NCBI GenBank assembly: GCA_030285985.1
Contig: CP127384.1
Span: 1,848,501 to 1,912,500 of the forward strand
DNA: 64,000 nucleotides
Source: Aquidulcibacter paucihalophilus
GTDB taxonomy: Bacteria > Pseudomonadota > Alphaproteobacteria > Caulobacterales > Caulobacteraceae
Direction: 5' to 3'
Shown: positions 1 to 9,638 of the stretch, in pieces
How the letters are laid out: each line of letters opens with the position of its first letter
How positions within the stretch are numbered: position 1 is the first letter of the stretch
The notes under the pieces: generated by a model
Databases searched by the model: none
Told to the model about the DNA's origin: nothing
Seen by the model: only the letters and a program-made list of their open reading frames with translations
Program-made: the position numbers and the translations under genes

Positions 1-430
1 CGGCCTCGGCTATGTCCAGGTCGGGCAGTCCGCGACCACCCTCTCGGGCGGCGAGGCCCAGCGGGTCAAACTGTCGAAGGAGCTCTCGAAGCGGGCCACC
101 GGCAAGACCCTCTACATCCTCGATGAGCCCACGACGGGCCTGCATTTCGAGGACACGAGGAAGCTGCTGGAGGTGCTTCAGGAGCTGGTCGACAACGGCA
201 ACACCATCGTGGTGATCGAGCACAATCTCGACGTCATCAAGGTGGCCGACTGGCTGCTCGACTTCGGGCCCGAGGGCGGCGACGGCGGCGGCGAGATCGT
301 TGCGGTCGGCACCCCCGAACAGGTCGCCGCCAATCCGAAGAGCTGGACCGGCAAATACCTGAAAGAGATCCTCGACCGCCACGAGGTCCGCCGCAAGGCG
401 CGGGTCGCGGCCCTCAAAAAGAGCGCCTGA
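1..430 (+). CDS. uvrA: UvrABC excinuclease subunit A, C-terminal part (5' end outside the window)
   Basis: This is the last 142 codons of UvrA, the ATP-dependent damage-recognition subunit of nucleotide excision repair. It is read in frame from base 2 to a TGA at 428-430. Visible parts are the C-terminal ABC ATPase half: the signature [15 protein letters not shown], the Walker B stretch [11 protein letters not shown], the H-loop [11 protein letters not shown] and the usual UvrA ending, where GPEGGDGGG and GTPEQVA precede a short basic tail. Nothing is broken in the visible part. It converges on a CPBP protease gene only 4 bases downstream, with no obvious terminator between them. Confidence 0.97.
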   Translation, partial: GLGYVQVGQSATTLSGGEAQRVKLSKELSKRATGKTLYILDEPTTGLHFEDTRKLLEVLQELVDNGNTIVVIEHNLDVIKVADWLLDFGPEGGDGGGEIVAVGTPEQVAANPKSWTGKYLKEILDRHEVRRKARVAALKKSA

Positions 431-434
431 CGGC

Positions 435-1385
435 TCAGGCCGGCCCGGCGACCGGGTCCGGAGCGGCTTCGACGCCGTGACCGCGGGTGCGGCCGCGCAG
501 GGCCAGCACGAGCGTGCCGGTCAGCAGGACCGCCGTCGTCACCAGACTGGCCTCGGGTCCGAAGCTCGCGCCGGTCAGCCACCAGGCCGCGCCCGGGGCA
601 CCGGTCAGGTCGGTGATCAGCGGCAGGCTGTCGATCTTCATCCCGGACACTTCCAGCCCGAAGCCCAGGCCCAGCAGCCAGTTCCAGGCCGCATGCCAGC
701 CGCAGACACCCCACAGCGAGCCCTCCCGCACGGCGTAGAGGCTGATGAACAGGCCGAACAGGACGATGTTGGCCAGCCCGACATACAGCTCGTTGGACGG
801 CTCGATATTGCCGGCATGGGCGAGGGCGAACAGGGCCGAGTTGCCGATCACCGCGATCCACAGACCGTGCCGCGAGGCGATCAGCTGCATCAGCCAGCCC
901 CGGAACAGCAGCTCCTCCGACGAGCCCTGGATGATGAAGCCCAGCATCAGCACACCGATGGGAAGCAGGGCCGCACCGACCGCGGCGGAGCCGAATGCCC
1001 CCGCGCCCTCGACGACATAGCCGCCCGCTGCCCAGATGATCCCGACCACGCCGCCGAGGAAGGCCAGACCGATCAGATAGCCGCGCAGGAAGCGCATCGG
1101 CCCCTTCGCATTCAGGCCCAGCGCAGCCGGCCCGCGCCGCTCGAACAGCCAGGCCCAGAGCAGCACCAGCACCGATCCCAGGCCGAAGGAGGCAACCAGC
1201 TCATAGGCCAGCTGCGGCCAGCCGTCCGACCCGCCGCCCGGCGTCACGAACCCCGTCGCAATGGCCGGCAGGAAGGCGCCCAGCTGCCCACCGACCATAA
1301 AGACCGCGCCGAGCACAATGGCCGCGAGGGTCCAGGTCCGGCGATGCCTCAGCTTGCGCGGGGCGTAGAGTTCAATGCCGGCCAT
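435..1385 (-). CDS. CPBP family intramembrane metalloprotease
   Basis: A 316-residue multi-pass membrane protein of the CPBP (CAAX protease and bacteriocin-processing, Abi) family. The family motifs are present: EELLFRG near residue 160, the second-motif histidine in FALAHAGN, and a third motif around CGWHAAWNW. These residues would form the intramembrane glutamate/histidine metal site. There are about eight hydrophobic segments. The substrate is not known; bacterial members range from bacteriocin self-immunity to prenyl-protein cleavage. It stands alone, convergent with uvrA. The ATG at 1385 is preceded by an AAGGAG-like site. Confidence 0.88.
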   Translation of the reverse strand: MAGIELYAPRKLRHRRTWTLAAIVLGAVFMVGGQLGAFLPAIATGFVTPGGGSDGWPQLAYELVASFGLGSVLVLLWAWLFERRGPAALGLNAKGPMRFLRGYLIGLAFLGGVVGIIWAAGGYVVEGAGAFGSAAVGAALLPIGVLMLGFIIQGSSEELLFRGWLMQLIASRHGLWIAVIGNSALFALAHAGNIEPSNELYVGLANIVLFGLFISLYAVREGSLWGVCGWHAAWNWLLGLGFGLEVSGMKIDSLPLITDLTGAPGAAWWLTGASFGPEASLVTTAVLLTGTLVLALRGRTRGHGVEAAPDPVAGPA

Positions 1386-1511
1386 GCGGCGCTCCTTGTG
1401 AAAGCTCTGCGGACATCAGTCCGTCCCGGCATGAGGCCGCGACGCCGCAGAATGGATGCGGGGCGCGTGGAATTCCCTTCACCGGGCCTCCCCGCACCCC
1501 GAAGCCGCTCT

Positions 1512-2441
1512 CTATTCAGACGCCGCAGCGCCCTCGGCCGGACCAACGATATCGCGATAGGCGGCCGAGAACGGCGCATAGAGGACGGCGACGGTCAGGG
1601 CGTAGACGAAGGCGTTCACGACCGAAGAAGCGATGATCCACGGGTTCGTCGGGTTGAAGTCCCGGAACATTTCGGTGGGGTCGCCGCCCATGTTTCCGAA
1701 CATGGACATGCCGCCCATCATGCTGATCGGCATCGCCACGATCCCGGCCAGAAGCGAGACGATGACCACCATGACGAAGGCGATGAATGCCATGCCCAAC
1801 AGGGGCCAGAACCGGCCCTTGGTCACGGCGAATGAATCGAAGATGGCGAATTTCTTCTGAGCGATCGTGATCGGCACGGCCAGGCTCCAGCGCACCGCGA
1901 GCCAGATCATGAAGGCAATGGCCGCCAGCATGGCCAGCACCATCACCAGAGCACCCCAGCCCTCGATGGCACTGATGGCGATCCCGCCGATGACGGCCGC
2001 GGCGACCACGGCGATACAGGCCGCGATCGAGTACAGAATGGCGATGACGATGGTCACGACGAAGACCCGCACCTCATCCATGCCGAGACGCATATATCCG
2101 AAACCGCTGGTCCCGGGCGTGAGCACAGCCCGGGCGATCGCCGCCATCAGCACGGCACCGATGACCAGCGACAGGGGAATGGCCCAGGCCATGTGGCTCA
2201 TCGCCGCGACGTAGGATTCCATGATCGGGACCAGAGCCTCGGGCGAGCTCGGCGGCGGGCCGGCCTCCAGGGCCTCCACCTGCTCCATCCATACCGACAT
2301 GGACCGCATCATGCCGCCGGCCGCGAACAGGGTGGCCAGGGTGTAGACCAGATAGAGCAGCGTCCAGCCCACTAGGGCGACGGGGTTGCGGCGGACGAGG
2401 CGGAAGCCTTCGAACGCCGCGTCAGTTGCGGAAAACGCCAT
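1512..2441 (-). CDS. Multi-pass membrane protein, paralogue of the next gene upstream
   Basis: A 309-residue hydrophobic protein of unknown function with about six membrane segments. The start ATG at 2441 was chosen because AAGGA lies just upstream and the homologous N-terminus begins there; a longer reading to 2555 would add a proline/arginine-rich stretch overlapping the upstream gene. It shares its opening (GF.L.RR.P.A..GW.LLY) and a central segment (RLGMDE.RV) with the gene at 2473-3435, so the two look like a tandem duplication. The layout resembles the membrane domain seen in glycerophosphodiester phosphodiesterase-type proteins, but no catalytic domain is present. It is probably co-transcribed with its partner 31 bases upstream. 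Confidence 0.8.
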   Translation of the reverse strand: MAFSATDAAFEGFRLVRRNPVALVGWTLLYLVYTLATLFAAGGMMRSMSVWMEQVEALEAGPPPSSPEALVPIMESYVAAMSHMAWAIPLSLVIGAVLMAAIARAVLTPGTSGFGYMRLGMDEVRVFVVTIVIAILYSIAACIAVVAAAVIGGIAISAIEGWGALVMVLAMLAAIAFMIWLAVRWSLAVPITIAQKKFAIFDSFAVTKGRFWPLLGMAFIAFVMVVIVSLLAGIVAMPISMMGGMSMFGNMGGDPTEMFRDFNPTNPWIIASSVVNAFVYALTVAVLYAPFSAAYRDIVGPAEGAAASE

Positions 2442-2472
2442 GGGTCGTTCCTTCTTCGGGATAGTGCTTGGT

Positions 2473-3435
2473 TCAGTGGGCCGGTTCGGGCGAGACGGTC
2501 TCTTCCACCACGGCCGGCTGTGAAGTCCCGGCGAGTTGCCGGCAGGCTGAGGCAAAGGGCGCGACCATCAGCGTCATGAACGCCCCGTACACCCACGAGA
2601 GGACCAGCCCGCCCACGACCAGCCATGGCCAGTTGACCGCCATCCACGCGCTTACCCCCTCAAAGGGGTTCGCATCATGGCCCGCGCCTTCAAAGGCCGA
2701 TCCGGTGGCCGCGATGAGCCCCCCCGCCGCCAGGACGACGACGAGGACGACCACGAAGTAGATGACCAGGATCATCAGGCCGATCAGCAGCTGCATGCCC
2801 AGCAGCGACCAGCCCTTGCCCGCCGCCAGCTTCCAGCCCTGGGCGAAGGCGAAGTCCCGGTACAGCACGCTGGCGGGCGCGATCAGGCTGACGCGCGCCA
2901 GCCCCCAGAGCAGCGCGACGATCATCGCCAGCCCCACGAGCCCGCAGGTCCAGAGGGCCACCGCCTCGCCCTGGGGCCAGAGGCCGAAGCCGAGCGCGAC
3001 GCACAGCAGGATGCCGAGGATCATCACGATATAGATGCCGATGCCGATCGCGAGCCCCGCGACCGCGACGCGCAGTTCATCCATGCCCAGCCGCACGGAA
3101 AAGAACGAGCGCTCGTCCGGTCGAAGGACGGCGCGGAAAATGGCGGTATAGACAATCCCCATCCCCAGATACTGCCCCAGATTGGCCAGCAGGGAGGCCA
3201 TCTGGAACTGCATCATCTGGGCGAACATGCCTTCGGAAAACGCGGAATCTGCCGCGGCACCCGAGTCAGGGTCCGGCATGTTGGCGAACATCTCGCCCAT
3301 CGCCGGGAACATCAGGCCGAGCGCGGCAAACATGGGGGCCACCATCAGCAGACCCCAGGCGAAGACCGCAAACGGTCGCCGGCCGATCAGGCCGAACCCG
3401 TCTCCGATCGACGTGCCGATCGAGAATCTCTTCAT
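2473..3435 (-). CDS. Multi-pass membrane protein, tandem paralogue
   Basis: A 320-residue protein with about six hydrophobic segments and no recognisable catalytic motif. The start ATG at 3435 follows a strong AGGAGG ribosome binding site. The N-terminal GFGLIGRRPFAVFAWGLL and the internal RLGMDELRV parallel the downstream gene, which follows at 31 bases, so this is likely a two-gene operon made by duplication. It is divergent from trmFO with only 63 bases between the starts. Function unknown; a role in membrane organisation or transport is only a guess from topology. Confidence 0.8.
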   Translation of the reverse strand: MKRFSIGTSIGDGFGLIGRRPFAVFAWGLLMVAPMFAALGLMFPAMGEMFANMPDPDSGAAADSAFSEGMFAQMMQFQMASLLANLGQYLGMGIVYTAIFRAVLRPDERSFFSVRLGMDELRVAVAGLAIGIGIYIVMILGILLCVALGFGLWPQGEAVALWTCGLVGLAMIVALLWGLARVSLIAPASVLYRDFAFAQGWKLAAGKGWSLLGMQLLIGLMILVIYFVVVLVVVLAAGGLIAATGSAFEGAGHDANPFEGVSAWMAVNWPWLVVGGLVLSWVYGAFMTLMVAPFASACRQLAGTSQPAVVEETVSPEPAH

Positions 3436-3498
3436 AGCCCCCTCCTCTTTCCCCGCCTCACGCTAGCCCGGATTGCCTTGCCCCGCTAGAAGCCGCCC

Positions 3499-4899
3499 AT
3501 GACGGACACCATCCAGCCTGTACACATCATCGGCGGCGGCCTTGCCGGTTCAGAAGCCGCCTGGCAGATCGCCCGTGCCGGCGTGCCCGTGGTCCTGCAC
3601 GAAATGCGCGGCGTGCCGGGCGTGAAGACCGACGCCCACAACACAGACGGCCTCGCTGAGCTGGTCTGTTCCAACTCTTTCCGCTCGGACGACTGGGAGC
3701 ACAACGCCGTCGGCCTGCTGCACGCCGAGATGCGCGCGCTCGACTCCATCATCATGAGCTGCGGCGACGCCCATCAGGTCCCCGCCGGCGGTGCCCTCGC
3801 CGTCGACCGCGACGGCTTCTCGCAGGCCGTGACGGCGAAGCTCGAAGCCCACCCCCTGATCACCGTCGTGCGCGAGGAGATCGCCGGCCTGCCGCCGGAA
3901 GAGTGGGACAATGTGATCGTCGCCACCGGCCCCCTGACCTCTCCGGCCCTCGCCGAGGCCATCCTCAAACTGACCGGAGAGGACGCGCTCAGCTTCTTCG
4001 ACGCCATCGCCCCGATCGTCCACGCCGACTCCATCGACTTCGACATCGCCTGGCGCCAGTCGCGCTACGACAAGGAAGGCCCGGGCGGCGACGCCGCGGC
4101 CTACGTCAACTGCCCCATGGACAAGGCCCAGTACGAGGCCTTCATCGACGCCCTGCTGGACGGGCCCAAGGCCGAGTTCAAGGAGTGGGAGAACGTCCCC
4201 TATTTCGACGGCTGCCTGCCTATCGAGGTCATGGCCGAGCGCGGCCGCGAAACCCTGCGCCACGGCCCGATGAAGCCCGTCGGCCTGACCAATCCGCGTG
4301 ATCCCCAGGTCAAGTCCTACGCCATCGTCCAGCTGCGTCAGGACAATGCCCTCGGCACCCTGTTCAACATGGTCGGCTTCCAGACCAAGCTGAAGCACGG
4401 GGCCCAGGCCGAGGTTTTCCGCATGATCCCCGGCCTGCACGAGGCCCAGTTCGCCCGCCTCGGCGGCCTGCACCGCAACACCTTCCTCAACAGCCCCAAA
4501 CTGCTGGACCGCCAGCTCCGCCTGAAAGCCATGCCACGCCTGCGCTTCGCCGGCCAGGTCACCGGCGTCGAGGGCTATGTCGAGAGCGCCGCCATGGGCC
4601 TTCTGACCGGCCGCCTCGCCGCCGCAGAGCGCCTGGGCCGCCCGCTGGAGGCACCGCCGGTTCACACCGCCCTCGGAGCCCTCGTCGAACACATCACCGG
4701 CGGCCACCTCGACGGCCCCGGCGGCATCTCCAAATTCCAGCCGATGAACATCAACTACGGCCTGCTCCCGCCGCTCGAGGCCCCCAAGGTCGACGAGGCC
4801 GGGGTCAAGATCCCGATGAAGGAGCGCGGCCGGGCCAAGAAGCGGCTGATGAGCCTGCGCGCCCTGGAGGCGTTGAAGGCGTGGCGGGACGCGGCTTGA
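3499..4899 (+). CDS. trmFO: tRNA (uracil-54-C5)-methyltransferase, folate/FAD-dependent TrmFO
   Basis: TrmFO makes ribothymidine at position 54 of the tRNA T-loop, using methylenetetrahydrofolate as carbon donor and FADH2 as reductant. The 466-residue protein opens with the dinucleotide motif [14 protein letters not shown], followed by the family stretch [13 protein letters not shown] with Cys57 and a second conserved cysteine, Cys239, in [20 protein letters not shown]. These correspond to the two cysteines studied in the Bacillus enzyme. The length is normal. The 3' end overlaps the next gene by 19 bases, suggesting translational coupling. Confidence 0.97.
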   Translation: MTDTIQPVHIIGGGLAGSEAAWQIARAGVPVVLHEMRGVPGVKTDAHNTDGLAELVCSNSFRSDDWEHNAVGLLHAEMRALDSIIMSCGDAHQVPAGGALAVDRDGFSQAVTAKLEAHPLITVVREEIAGLPPEEWDNVIVATGPLTSPALAEAILKLTGEDALSFFDAIAPIVHADSIDFDIAWRQSRYDKEGPGGDAAAYVNCPMDKAQYEAFIDALLDGPKAEFKEWENVPYFDGCLPIEVMAERGRETLRHGPMKPVGLTNPRDPQVKSYAIVQLRQDNALGTLFNMVGFQTKLKHGAQAEVFRMIPGLHEAQFARLGGLHRNTFLNSPKLLDRQLRLKAMPRLRFAGQVTGVEGYVESAAMGLLTGRLAAAERLGRPLEAPPVHTALGALVEHITGGHLDGPGGISKFQPMNINYGLLPPLEAPKVDEAGVKIPMKERGRAKKRLMSLRALEALKAWRDAA

Positions 4900-5774
4900 T
4901 CGTCGAGCCCGCCAAGGTCGCGATCCGCCGCCGGATCACCGACCTGTTCAACGACGCCGCAAAGGGCGAGCGCCCCATCCTGCGCCGAGCCGACGCACTG
5001 TTCGCCCCGGACTCCGTCGCCTGGCGGGTCAATGGCGACATCGTCACCATGATGATCGGCGGCGTTTCCGGCCTGCTGCTGCAGATGCTGCATCCGGCGG
5101 TGCTGGCCGGCGTCTGGGACCATTCCGACTTCCGCTCCGACATGCACGGCCGACTGCGGCGTACGGCCAAATTCATCGCCGTCACCACCTATGATCACGC
5201 CGAATACGGCATCGCCGCCATCGACCGGGTGCGCGGCATCCACGACCGGATCGGCGGCGTCCTGCCCGACGGGACGCCCTATCGCGTCAGCGACCCGGCC
5301 CTTCTGGCCTGGGTCCATGTCACCGAAGCGATCAGCTTCCTGAACGCCTGGATCCGCTACGCCGAGCCCGACATGCCGCGGGCCGACCAGGACCGCTATT
5401 TCGCCGAAATGGCGGTCGTCGCCGAACGGCTTGGCGCCGACCCGGTGCCGCACGACCGCGCGGCCGCCGAGGCGCTGATCCGGTCGATGCACCCGCCCCT
5501 GCGCGCCGATGCCCGGACCCGGGAGGTGGCACAGCTGGTGCTGAACCAGTCGGTCGGTGCCGCCATGACCGACGCCGCCTCGGCCGTCATCATGCAGGCG
5601 GGGGTCGACCTTCTGCCCGACTGGGCGCGACAGATGCACGGACTGAAGACCCCACCGGCACCGGTGGTCCGCGGAAGCGCCCGCCTGCTGGCCCGCACCC
5701 TCGGCTGGGCCTACCAAGGCTCACCGAACCTGGAGGTCTGGCCTGACGAGGTGACTGTCTGGCCGCGAGACTGA
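4881..5774 (+). CDS. Oxygenase MpaB family (DUF2236) protein
   Basis: A 297-residue protein of the DUF2236/MpaB family, whose fungal member cleaves a terpene side chain and whose bacterial relatives include latex-clearing proteins; these bind haem b. Features in view are [19 protein letters not shown] near residue 70, the following TTYDHAEYG, and [10 protein letters not shown]; the histidines in these segments are the likely haem ligands. A GTG at 4881 with GGAGG upstream is the chosen start; a TTG at 4896 overlapping the trmFO stop is an alternative. The substrate cannot be told from sequence. It is coupled to trmFO by overlap, although no functional link is known. Confidence 0.85.
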   Translation: MAGRGLIVEPAKVAIRRRITDLFNDAAKGERPILRRADALFAPDSVAWRVNGDIVTMMIGGVSGLLLQMLHPAVLAGVWDHSDFRSDMHGRLRRTAKFIAVTTYDHAEYGIAAIDRVRGIHDRIGGVLPDGTPYRVSDPALLAWVHVTEAISFLNAWIRYAEPDMPRADQDRYFAEMAVVAERLGADPVPHDRAAAEALIRSMHPPLRADARTREVAQLVLNQSVGAAMTDAASAVIMQAGVDLLPDWARQMHGLKTPPAPVVRGSARLLARTLGWAYQGSPNLEVWPDEVTVWPRD

Positions 5775-5777
5775 CGA

Positions 5778-6284
5778 TCAGTCCGGCGTGACCACATCGA
5801 CCCATTGAGCGGTGTCGGTATACTGCTGGAACCCCGTGACCTTGCCGCCCGTGACGGTGAAGACATGGGCGAACTGGGCGTCCAACGCCTCGCCGGTCGC
5901 CCGGTTGGTTCCGGTATAGCGGCCCAGGGCGACCACCCGATCACCACTGGCGATGAAGACCGTGGGCGTGACGACGAACCCTTCGTACCCGGCGCCGATA
6001 CGGGCAAAAACGCCCTCGAACACTGCGGCGGGGCCATTGTACGGATTGCGGTCCGCATAGGGGCCGCTCTCGGCCTCCATCCAGACCAGGTCAGCGGCCA
6101 GAAGCCCGCCGATCGTGGCACCGTCATTGGCGGCAAAGGCCCGGTACAGGGCCTCGACCACGGACTGGTTGGCCGCATCGCTGGCCGCGTCGGTGGCGAC
6201 GACCGGCGGCGGGGCGGCTGACAGCGGCGTGGCGATCAGGCCGGCGGCGGCCAATGCGATGATCGAAACCCGTCGAAGATTCAT
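5778..6284 (-). CDS. Secreted SnoaL-like / NTF2-fold protein
   Basis: A 168-residue protein with an N-terminal signal peptide (MNLRRVSIIALAAAGLIA, cleavage after SAAPP or nearby) and one SnoaL/ketosteroid-isomerase-like domain. The domain opening VVEALYRAFAANDGATIGGLLAADLVW and the later FTVTGGKVTGFQQYTDT fit the cone-shaped NTF2 fold. This large family includes enzymes and ligand binders, so the function is open. The ATG at 6284 is preferred over a GTG at 6293 because it puts the basic n-region directly at the start. It converges on the MpaB-like gene with 3 bases between. Confidence 0.82.
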   Translation of the reverse strand: MNLRRVSIIALAAAGLIATPLSAAPPPVVATDAASDAANQSVVEALYRAFAANDGATIGGLLAADLVWMEAESGPYADRNPYNGPAAVFEGVFARIGAGYEGFVVTPTVFIASGDRVVALGRYTGTNRATGEALDAQFAHVFTVTGGKVTGFQQYTDTAQWVDVVTPD

Positions 6285-6369
6285 GAGGCTCACCCGCCAA
6301 CAGCGTCAAAGATCACCGTTCGCTAGCGTGCATCCCGCTTGCGGGCAATCACCAATCCGGGGCGATCCA

Positions 6370-6576
6370 CTAGCGCTGGTGTGTGAGCGCAACCGGCGTC
6401 TGGTCCGCCTCGGCCTCGTGCAGGGCTTTCTGGGCCACGGCTACGTCGGTGAAATACTCCGGCGTCGGACCCGTCAGCTCATAGACGACGCTGCAGACCT
6501 GCCCGCTCACGCCGATGAATTCCGTCTGGACCAGAACCCGATCGCCCACCCGGTCCAGCTCTCGCTTGATCACCAT
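6370..6576 (-). CDS. Small hypothetical protein
   Basis: A 68-residue soluble protein of unknown function, starting at ATG 6576. Its composition is balanced and unlike the Arg/Pro-rich shadows common in this high-GC DNA: acidic and hydrophobic residues alternate normally, with QTEFIGVSGQVCSVVYELTG in the middle. The ribosome binding site is weak (GGGGAAGACGGGG some 8 bases upstream). No family was recognised. It stands between the SnoaL-like gene and the phytoene-synthase-like gene on the same strand. Confidence 0.55.
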   Translation of the reverse strand: MVIKRELDRVGDRVLVQTEFIGVSGQVCSVVYELTGPTPEYFTDVAVAQKALHEAEADQTPVALTHQR

Positions 6577-6657
6577 GTTTCTGTCCCCGTCTTCCCCGGA
6601 GAGAGGTACGCGCGCCGCGGCAAAGAGTTGCAGGTGCGGCTCGGTCCGACCCGCGGG

Positions 6658-7296
6658 TCAGGCGGCGATGCGCCCGCGCAGGATGGCCCAGACCAGTCGC
6701 AGCCGCTTCACCGGTTCCGGGGCTTCCGGCTCGACGAGGGCGGCATGGGCGACGGCCGGAAAGGCCTTTGCCGGCAGTGTCCGCAGGTCGGCATCCGCGC
6801 CCTTTCGGGCGGCCCGCGCCGCCACCGTCTGGCCGGTCTGAGCCTGGCCGCGCACACGCCCTGCCTCGACGACAAGGCGGTCCAGCCCCGGCCCGGCCAG
6901 AACCTGCACCGCCGACTGCATCGGCCCAACATAGAAGGCGTCAAGATCATGCGGCTCGCCATGCACCCGACCGATATGGGCCTCGATCAGGGCGTCGAAC
7001 GGCGCGCGGTCCAGCCCGTGCCGCGCAACGCTGTCAGTGAGCGCCTCAAGCACCGGATGACCCTTGCGCGCCGCCCCGGCGAAAACGCCGTCCATCTGCT
7101 CGCGCCACCAGACATAGCGCATCTCGGCCAGCAGCGGCTGGGTCACCCGGGTCGGAATGGCCATCAGCTCTGCCTCGAAGGCATAGAGGGCGATCAGGTC
7201 CGCGCGCAGCTGTTCATCCGCCACGAACCGGCTGGACAGCCACCGGTCGAGGTCGGCAGAGCGGACCTGGGCATCGAGATCGGAGGGCGGATTCAA
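6658..7296 (-). CDS. Squalene/phytoene synthase family protein
   Basis: A 212-residue protein of the trans-isoprenyl diphosphate synthase, head-to-head type. The segment PLLAEMRYVWWREQMDGVF followed by HPVLEALTDSVARHGL is typical of the family, including its mitochondrial complex I assembly branch (NDUFAF6). It is shorter than true phytoene synthases (about 300 residues) and shows only a degenerate second aspartate-rich motif, so an assembly role is as likely as a carotenoid enzyme; this is inference. The start is a TTG at 7296 whose TTGA overlaps the stop of the upstream DUF998 gene, implying coupled translation. Confidence 0.78.
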   Translation of the reverse strand: MNPPSDLDAQVRSADLDRWLSSRFVADEQLRADLIALYAFEAELMAIPTRVTQPLLAEMRYVWWREQMDGVFAGAARKGHPVLEALTDSVARHGLDRAPFDALIEAHIGRVHGEPHDLDAFYVGPMQSAVQVLAGPGLDRLVVEAGRVRGQAQTGQTVAARAARKGADADLRTLPAKAFPAVAHAALVEPEAPEPVKRLRLVWAILRGRIAA

Positions 7297-7916
7297 GCCC
7301 GGCTTGCCGACAGGGAGCCACGGGCCAGCGCCCAGCCGAACGCCAGCAGGAAGACCGCAAGCGAACCCTCCAGCGCGCGTTGAAACAGCCCGCCCAGTTC
7401 AACATCAACGATGATCGCGGCGAACCCGGCCACCGCCACGCCGGCGCAGACCAGACCCAGGGGCCGAAGCCATCCGGCCCCGTCGAACCGGATCGCCAGG
7501 GCAGCCAGGGCCACGCCCAGGATCCCGGTCAGATAGCCCGTCCCACCGACCAGATCATGCATCATGGCGTTGAAGGTGACCTCGGTTCGGGCACATTCAA
7601 ACGCACAGGGATAGACGCCCGCCGCCGACAGGCTGAGCCCGTACCAGGCCAGCATGACGCAGGCCACGACGGCCAGCGCGTTACGCCTCAGCAGCCAGGC
7701 GGCCACAAGGCAGAAGGCGGTGATCAACAGACCGCTGGGCACAAAACCCAACCAGCTCACCGCCGGCCCGGTAACCGCCCCGGTGGCTCCCAGTTCGCTG
7801 ATATACTGCCGTGCGTGGTCATAGCCCGGATAGAAAGCACCGCCCGCAAGCACCGTGCCCAGCTGGATCAGTTCTCCGATGACCAGAAGACCGAAGGCGA
7901 GACGGGCGAGCTTCAT
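7293..7916 (-). CDS. DUF998 family membrane protein
   Basis: A 207-residue integral membrane protein with six predicted segments. The family pattern YPGYDHARQYISELGATGA, placed in the first loop, is the hallmark of DUF998 proteins, whose function is unknown. A cysteine pair (YPCAFECARTE) lies in a periplasmic-side loop and could form a disulfide. The ATG at 7916 is 8 bases downstream of the stop of the PuuD-like gene, so the two are likely in one transcript; the 3' end overlaps the next gene by 4 bases. Confidence 0.85.
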   Translation of the reverse strand: MKLARLAFGLLVIGELIQLGTVLAGGAFYPGYDHARQYISELGATGAVTGPAVSWLGFVPSGLLITAFCLVAAWLLRRNALAVVACVMLAWYGLSLSAAGVYPCAFECARTEVTFNAMMHDLVGGTGYLTGILGVALAALAIRFDGAGWLRPLGLVCAGVAVAGFAAIIVDVELGGLFQRALEGSLAVFLLAFGWALARGSLSASRA

Positions 7917-7924
7917 CGCCGGTC

Positions 7925-8542
7925 TCAGCCAAACAGGGTCTGGTACATCGCCATCGAGGTCAGCATCGGCAGCGACAGCAGCAGATTGGTGCGGCTGGCC
8001 AGCATGGCGACCCGCGCCGCCTTCGCCTTCACATCATCCGCGGCCGGCACGATGCCGAGGGCGCGTTTCTGGTTCGGCCAGATGATGCCCCAGACGTTGA
8101 GGAACATGATGATCGCCAGCCAGATGCCGATGCCCATCAGGGTGAAGCCCTTCTGGTCCTCGGTCAGGCCCTGGACCAGACCGAAGCTCATGACCTCGGC
8201 GGCATAGGCGTGGCCGCGCGCCAGCATGACGCCCAGCCCGGCCAGCACCGTCACCAGCGCCGACCAGCGGAACCAGAACAGGGCCTCGGGGGCGATGTGC
8301 TTGCCGATCGCCGGCTTCAGCTCGGCCGGGATATTGGGCATGACCCGGATCTGGACGAAGTTGAAATAGTACAGCAGGCCGATCCACAGGATGCCGGCCA
8401 CCACGTGGACCCAGCGCAGGGCCGCCTGCCAGAAGACCTCACCGAAGCCACCGGACACCTCGCCGAAAGCGAGGATCATCACGCCTGCGAGCACAAGGCT
8501 CAGCAGGATGGTGGTGCGAAAGTTCGAAAGCAGCTTGCCCAT
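7925..8542 (-). CDS. PuuD-type urate hydroxylase membrane domain protein
   Basis: A 205-residue membrane protein matching the N-terminal membrane domain of PuuD-like urate hydroxylases. Signs are the long helix LRWVHVVAGILWIGLLYYFNFVQ, with a histidine that could bind haem, and FLNVWGIIWPNQKRALG. The cytochrome c domain that follows in full-length PuuD is missing, and no purine-catabolism genes are nearby, so urate oxidation should not be assumed. The ATG at 8542 lies downstream of a secF terminator-like hairpin, so it probably has its own promoter. Confidence 0.75.
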   Translation of the reverse strand: MGKLLSNFRTTILLSLVLAGVMILAFGEVSGGFGEVFWQAALRWVHVVAGILWIGLLYYFNFVQIRVMPNIPAELKPAIGKHIAPEALFWFRWSALVTVLAGLGVMLARGHAYAAEVMSFGLVQGLTEDQKGFTLMGIGIWLAIIMFLNVWGIIWPNQKRALGIVPAADDVKAKAARVAMLASRTNLLLSLPMLTSMAMYQTLFG

Positions 8543-8627
8543 GGTCCGCCCCTCCCCGGGCGCTTCAGGAACGCCGCGCGCCCGACGGGGCGGCGCGACT
8601 CATTGAACCGGCACCATAGCGCCGCCG

Positions 8628-8674
8628 GTCTGCGACAAAAACCGAAAGACTGTAGGGGCTTTCGCCGCCCCTAC
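8628..8674 (-). terminator. Terminator-like hairpin at the end of secF
   Basis: An 8-base perfect stem (GTAGGGGC at 8652-8659 with GCCCCTAC at 8667-8674) includes the secF stop codon. Reading on the minus strand, a T-rich stretch with TTTTT at 8641-8637 follows about 10 bases after the stem. It would end the yajC-secD-secF transcript. The displaced T-run makes intrinsic termination less certain. Confidence 0.6.
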
Positions 8675-9633
8675 GGACGGCTGGCCATACCCAGTTTGAT
8701 CGGCTTGGCGTCGTCGGCCGCACCGCCGCGCTTCACACCCCACAGCAGGATGATCGGCGCGCCGACATAGATCGACGAATAGGTGCCGCAGACGATGCCG
8801 AACATCAGGGCGATCGAGAAGCCGTACAGGGCCGGGCCACCGAAATAGGCCAGGGCCGCCAGCACCATCACGGCCGTGAAGCCGGTGATGATGGTCCGGG
8901 TCAGGATCTCGTTGATGGTCAGGTCGATGACCTCGCGCAGCGGCATCTGCTTGTACTTCCGCAGGTTCTCGCGAAGGCGGTCGAACACGACGACGGTGTC
9001 GTTCATCGAATAGCCGATGACCGTCAGGATGGCGGCCACCATGTTCAGGCTGAACTCGAGCCGCATCAGCACGATCAGTCCGAACACCAGGATGACGTCG
9101 TGCAGCAGGCCGGCCACGGCGCCCAGACCGAACTGGGGCTCGAACCGGAACCAGATGTAGGCGAACATCAGCAGGACCGCCGCGCCCAGGGCCAGGAGGC
9201 CCGAGGTGAACAGCTCGCCCGAAACCTTGGACCCGACGACGCTGACGCCGGAATAGGCGACCTCGCCGACCGCGCCGGTGATGGCGGTCTGGACGCGCTC
9301 GACCACCCGGGCCTGGGGCTCGTCTTCCGGCACCTGGAATTTCACCATGGCGCTGGCGTCGTCGTCGATGCCCTGGACGTTGACGTCGCCGAGGCCCAGC
9401 CCGTCGACCGCGTGGCGCACGGCCTCAAGGTCGAGCGCCTGCCCGCCGGGCTTGGTCAGCTCCATCACGGCGCCGCCGCGGAAGTCGATGCCCATGTTCA
9501 GGCCGGGCTTGAACACGCCGACCAGCGACGCGATCACGAGCACCGTCGACAGGATCGCGGCGTATTTGGCGAACGAAACGAACTTCAGGTCCGTCTTGAT
9601 CGGAAGGACTTTGATGAGGGGCCACCAGGACAT
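8671..9633 (-). CDS. secF: Sec translocon accessory subunit SecF
   Basis: SecF pairs with SecD in the inner membrane and uses the proton gradient to pull exported proteins through SecYEG. The 320-residue protein has six membrane segments, the first-domain motif DFRGGAVMEL, and the RND-like segments around VIGYSMNDTVVVFDRLREN. The ATG at 9633 is preferred because GGAG sits 8 bases upstream; an ATG at 9639 overlapping the secD stop (TGATG) is the alternative. It is the last gene of yajC-secD-secF. Confidence 0.96.
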   Translation of the reverse strand: MSWWPLIKVLPIKTDLKFVSFAKYAAILSTVLVIASLVGVFKPGLNMGIDFRGGAVMELTKPGGQALDLEAVRHAVDGLGLGDVNVQGIDDDASAMVKFQVPEDEPQARVVERVQTAITGAVGEVAYSGVSVVGSKVSGELFTSGLLALGAAVLLMFAYIWFRFEPQFGLGAVAGLLHDVILVFGLIVLMRLEFSLNMVAAILTVIGYSMNDTVVVFDRLRENLRKYKQMPLREVIDLTINEILTRTIITGFTAVMVLAALAYFGGPALYGFSIALMFGIVCGTYSSIYVGAPIILLWGVKRGGAADDAKPIKLGMASRP

Positions 9634-9638
9634 CGCCA

